Source: CAZIRO01 sp964541595
GTDB lineage: Bacteria > Acidobacteriota > HRBIN11
Assembly: GCA_964541595.1 (NCBI GenBank)
Contig: CAZIRO010000138.1
Coordinates: forward strand, 1-7,564
DNA: 7,564 bases
Direction: 5' to 3'
This document shows positions 6,343 to 7,564 of this stretch, in pieces. Position numbers and translations under genes: made by a program. Within the stretch, counting starts at the first letter, position 1. Every line of letters starts with the position of its first letter. The notes beneath the pieces are model-generated. The model was not told where the DNA came from. It did no database searches and saw nothing but the letters and a program-made list of their open reading frames with translations.

Positions 6343-7263
6343 TCAGAGATGCTGCTCGCGCAACGCCTGTACCTGAACAAACATGGGTTCCAGAAACAGT
6401 TGCGCCGTCGCGTGCCAGCGTGAACCAGTCGCGATTCGATGCGCCTCATTGAGGACCTGCTGCAGCCGATCGAGTACGGCACGCCAGTCCGCGATCTGGA
6501 AATAGGTCAGACGGCGCACGTCTTTTGCGACGTCTTTCCGTGCCTCCTGCAGGGTGGCCTGGACGTCCACGATATCGTCCAGCAGTTGGAAGGCGAGACC
6601 GAAATAGCGACCGAACCGTTGCAGGTCGGACCGTTCCATGGTGCTGACCTGACTCAGGCGACCGGCGGCCTCAGTGATGAACTCGAACAGAATCGCGGTT
6701 TTGTACCGGTGAATGCGGTCCACGGTTTCGATCGTCCGTTCCGGTGGATGGAGGTCCAGCCACTGTCCGGTGATCAATCCGGAACGTCCGACGGACCATG
6801 CGAGATCGTGCACAAGGTCGAGGGACAGTGTGGCGGATACGGTGGGTAGCCGGGAGAGAATCTCGTACGCAAGGTTCACAAGTGCCATCGCGGTCAGCAC
6901 CGCACCATCCGGACCGACCACACGGTGCAGCGTGGGACGTCCCCTGCGGGTCGTCGCATTGTCCATGATCGGCAGGTCGTCCAGAATGAGGGATGCTGCA
7001 TGGATACACTCGACGGCTGCACCCACGAGCAGCGCGTCGGAACGCGGCCCCTGCAGCGCCTCGGTGAGCGCAATGTGCATGAGTGCGCGGATGCGTTTCC
7101 CGCCGTTCAGGACAGCATACCGCATGGCGTCGATCAGTTCGGGAACGGTATGCGCGGGCGTCTGCTCGATGATCTGACGGAGGACGAGATCGACTTCCTC
7201 CCGGAGGTTTTGCAACAGGGGCGATTTCATCCACTCCGAGGTGTAGAACAGCGTGGACGTCAT
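6343..7263 (-). CDS. Short-chain polyprenyl diphosphate synthase, probably GGPP synthase
   Basis: This 306-residue cytosolic enzyme condenses isopentenyl diphosphate with allylic diphosphates and supplies isoprenoid precursors. Visible motifs in order are GGKRIR (54-59), the first Asp-rich motif DDLPIMD (95-101) followed by RRGRPTLH, GQWLDL (166-171), YKTA (187-190) and the second Asp-rich motif LLDDIVD (227-233). The DDx4D first motif is the bacterial (IspA-type) form. The fifth residue before it is Ala90, where FPP synthases usually have an aromatic residue (Tyr in IspA); this points to a longer product such as GGPP. The loop after the second motif is about two residues shorter than in IspA and reads RRLTY where IspA has GKSTY. 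The start at 7263 has GGGAG about ten bases upstream; Met12 (7230) is an alternative. The gene is convergent with the tol cluster. Confidence 0.93.
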   Translation of the reverse strand: MTSTLFYTSEWMKSPLLQNLREEVDLVLRQIIEQTPAHTVPELIDAMRYAVLNGGKRIRALMHIALTEALQGPRSDALLVGAAVECIHAASLILDDLPIMDNATTRRGRPTLHRVVGPDGAVLTAMALVNLAYEILSRLPTVSATLSLDLVHDLAWSVGRSGLITGQWLDLHPPERTIETVDRIHRYKTAILFEFITEAAGRLSQVSTMERSDLQRFGRYFGLAFQLLDDIVDVQATLQEARKDVAKDVRRLTYFQIADWRAVLDRLQQVLNEAHRIATGSRWHATAQLFLEPMFVQVQALREQHL

Positions 7264-7295
7264 CGTATCCGGGCTCCCGATGGGGGTCTGCGATC

Positions 7296-7324
7296 ATCAT
7301 ACGTCACCGGCAGAACCCCTGCAA
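7296..7324 (-). promoter_or_regulatory. Candidate promoter of the prenyl synthase gene
   Basis: Read on the - strand, TATGAT (7301-7296) matches five of six -10 bases. TTGCAG (7324-7319), 17 bases further upstream, matches the first three bases of the -35 consensus. Transcription would start near 7289, about 25 bases before the start codon. The -35 part is weak. Confidence 0.4.
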
Positions 7325-7341
7325 CATGGGGTTACTTGAAC

Positions 7342-7374
7342 TCGGGACAGGCAATGGGACCCAGGGTGTCCCGA
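7342..7374. repeat. 8-bp inverted repeat with nested palindrome upstream of the prenyl synthase gene
   Basis: TCGGGACA (7342-7349) and TGTCCCGA (7367-7374) are perfect reverse complements 17 bases apart. Inside the loop, TGGGACCCA (7355-7363) is itself palindromic around its central base. It lies about 20 bases upstream of the -35 candidate of the - strand gene, a position that would fit an activator or operator site. It could equally be a hairpin on a transcript arriving from the right. Confidence 0.45.
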
Positions 7375-7390
7375 TGGCCCCCGCGATATG

Positions 7391-7427
7391 CGCAGGATCA
7401 TTGCACCACGGAGACACGGGGTCCACA
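7391..7427. repeat. CTCCGTG short-unit repeat, right copy, inverted
   Basis: The reverse complement of this segment reads TGTGGACCCCGTGT, CTCCGTGGT, then GCAATGATCCTGCG. It matches 19-64 at the left end, except that one 9-base unit is missing and two bases differ. Bases 7391-7418 match the reverse complement of 37-64 with one mismatch. Two copies of one repeat thus face each other around the gene block, differing in unit number. No transposase lies between them. Confidence 0.7.
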
Positions 7428-7439
7428 TATCCCCTCTTC

Positions 7440-7467
7440 GACCGGTGACCGGCGACGGAAGACGGAA
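7440..7467. repeat. 7-base tandem repeat GACCGGT/GACGGAA
   Basis: Four contiguous 7-base units are GACCGGT, GACCGGC, GACGGAA and GACGGAA, followed by a looser AAGCACGGGAAAC. The junction GACCGGCGAC also occurs at 123-132. Its position beside the CTCCGTG copy, as at the left end, suggests that the two repeat types travel or arise together. Confidence 0.55.
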
Positions 7468-7480
7468 AAGCACGGGAAAC

Positions 7481-7513
7481 AAATTTAATTTTACACCATT
7501 TTACCTAAATGGT
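7481..7513. promoter_or_regulatory. A+T-rich stretch with perfect 7-bp palindrome
   Basis: The sequence becomes about 80 per cent A+T here, in sharp contrast to its surroundings. It contains ACCATTT (7495-7501) and AAATGGT (7507-7513) around a five-base spacer. This could be an operator or promoter zone of a gene beginning beyond the window, or a weak hairpin. No start codon or coding region is visible in the remaining bases to 7564. Together with the repeats and promoter listed above, this accounts for the gene-free stretch 7264-7564. Confidence 0.3.
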
Positions 7514-7564
7514 TCATTTCCAAAGTGAAGTGACGAAAAAGGTGCCGCAGGTTGAGGGGATGGG

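Noticed and set aside
16..7427. Composite transposon or IS bounded by the inverted CTCCGTG repeats
   Set aside because: There is no transposase or target-site duplication, and the interior consists of housekeeping-type envelope and isoprenoid genes.

Overview
The window looks like chromosomal DNA from a diderm (Gram-negative type), GC-rich bacterium. This rests on a Tol envelope system (TolQ, TolR, a TonB/TolA-like protein and a periplasmic TolB), which needs an inner and an outer membrane. I cannot assign a phylum. The gene order differs from the proteobacterial tolQ-R-A-B-pal-cpoB order, and GATC is strongly over-represented, so a less studied lineage is likely.

Layout: bases 1-244 are non-coding. 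They hold a short-unit CTCCGTG repeat, a second C/T-rich 7-base repeat and a good sigma70-type promoter candidate. From 245 to 6151 there is one co-directional cluster on the + strand: a membrane-anchored TPR protein, tolQ, tolR, a TonB/TolA-like energy transducer, tolB, and a membrane-anchored alkaline-phosphatase-superfamily (sulfatase-like) enzyme. Two junctions (TPR/tolQ and tolR/tonB-like) are ATGA overlaps, which indicates translational coupling. Bases 6152-6342 separate this cluster from a convergent gene on the - strand (6343-7263) for a short-chain polyprenyl diphosphate synthase, probably making GGPP. Bases 7264-7564 are non-coding, with a promoter candidate for the - strand gene, an 8-bp inverted repeat, an inverted copy of the left CTCCGTG repeat, a 7-base tandem repeat and an A+T-rich stretch with a small palindrome.

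How the genes work together: TolQ and TolR form the proton-driven stator in the inner membrane. The TonB-like protein should carry that energy across the periplasm through its proline-rich stalk to TolB or an outer-membrane partner. The TPR protein at the head of the operon may act as a periplasmic scaffold, as CpoB does in Proteobacteria. No pal gene follows tolB. Its place is taken by a sulfatase-fold enzyme that lacks the formylglycine motif and carries an extra C-terminal beta-type domain. The prenyl synthase is transcribed separately and has no evident functional link to the Tol cluster.

The least explained parts are the repeat modules near both edges, the missing pal with the substituted hydrolase, and a possible 48-codon basic ORF with a repeated NPxKLW motif in the convergent intergenic region. 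No transposase, phage, CRISPR, rRNA or tRNA was seen.
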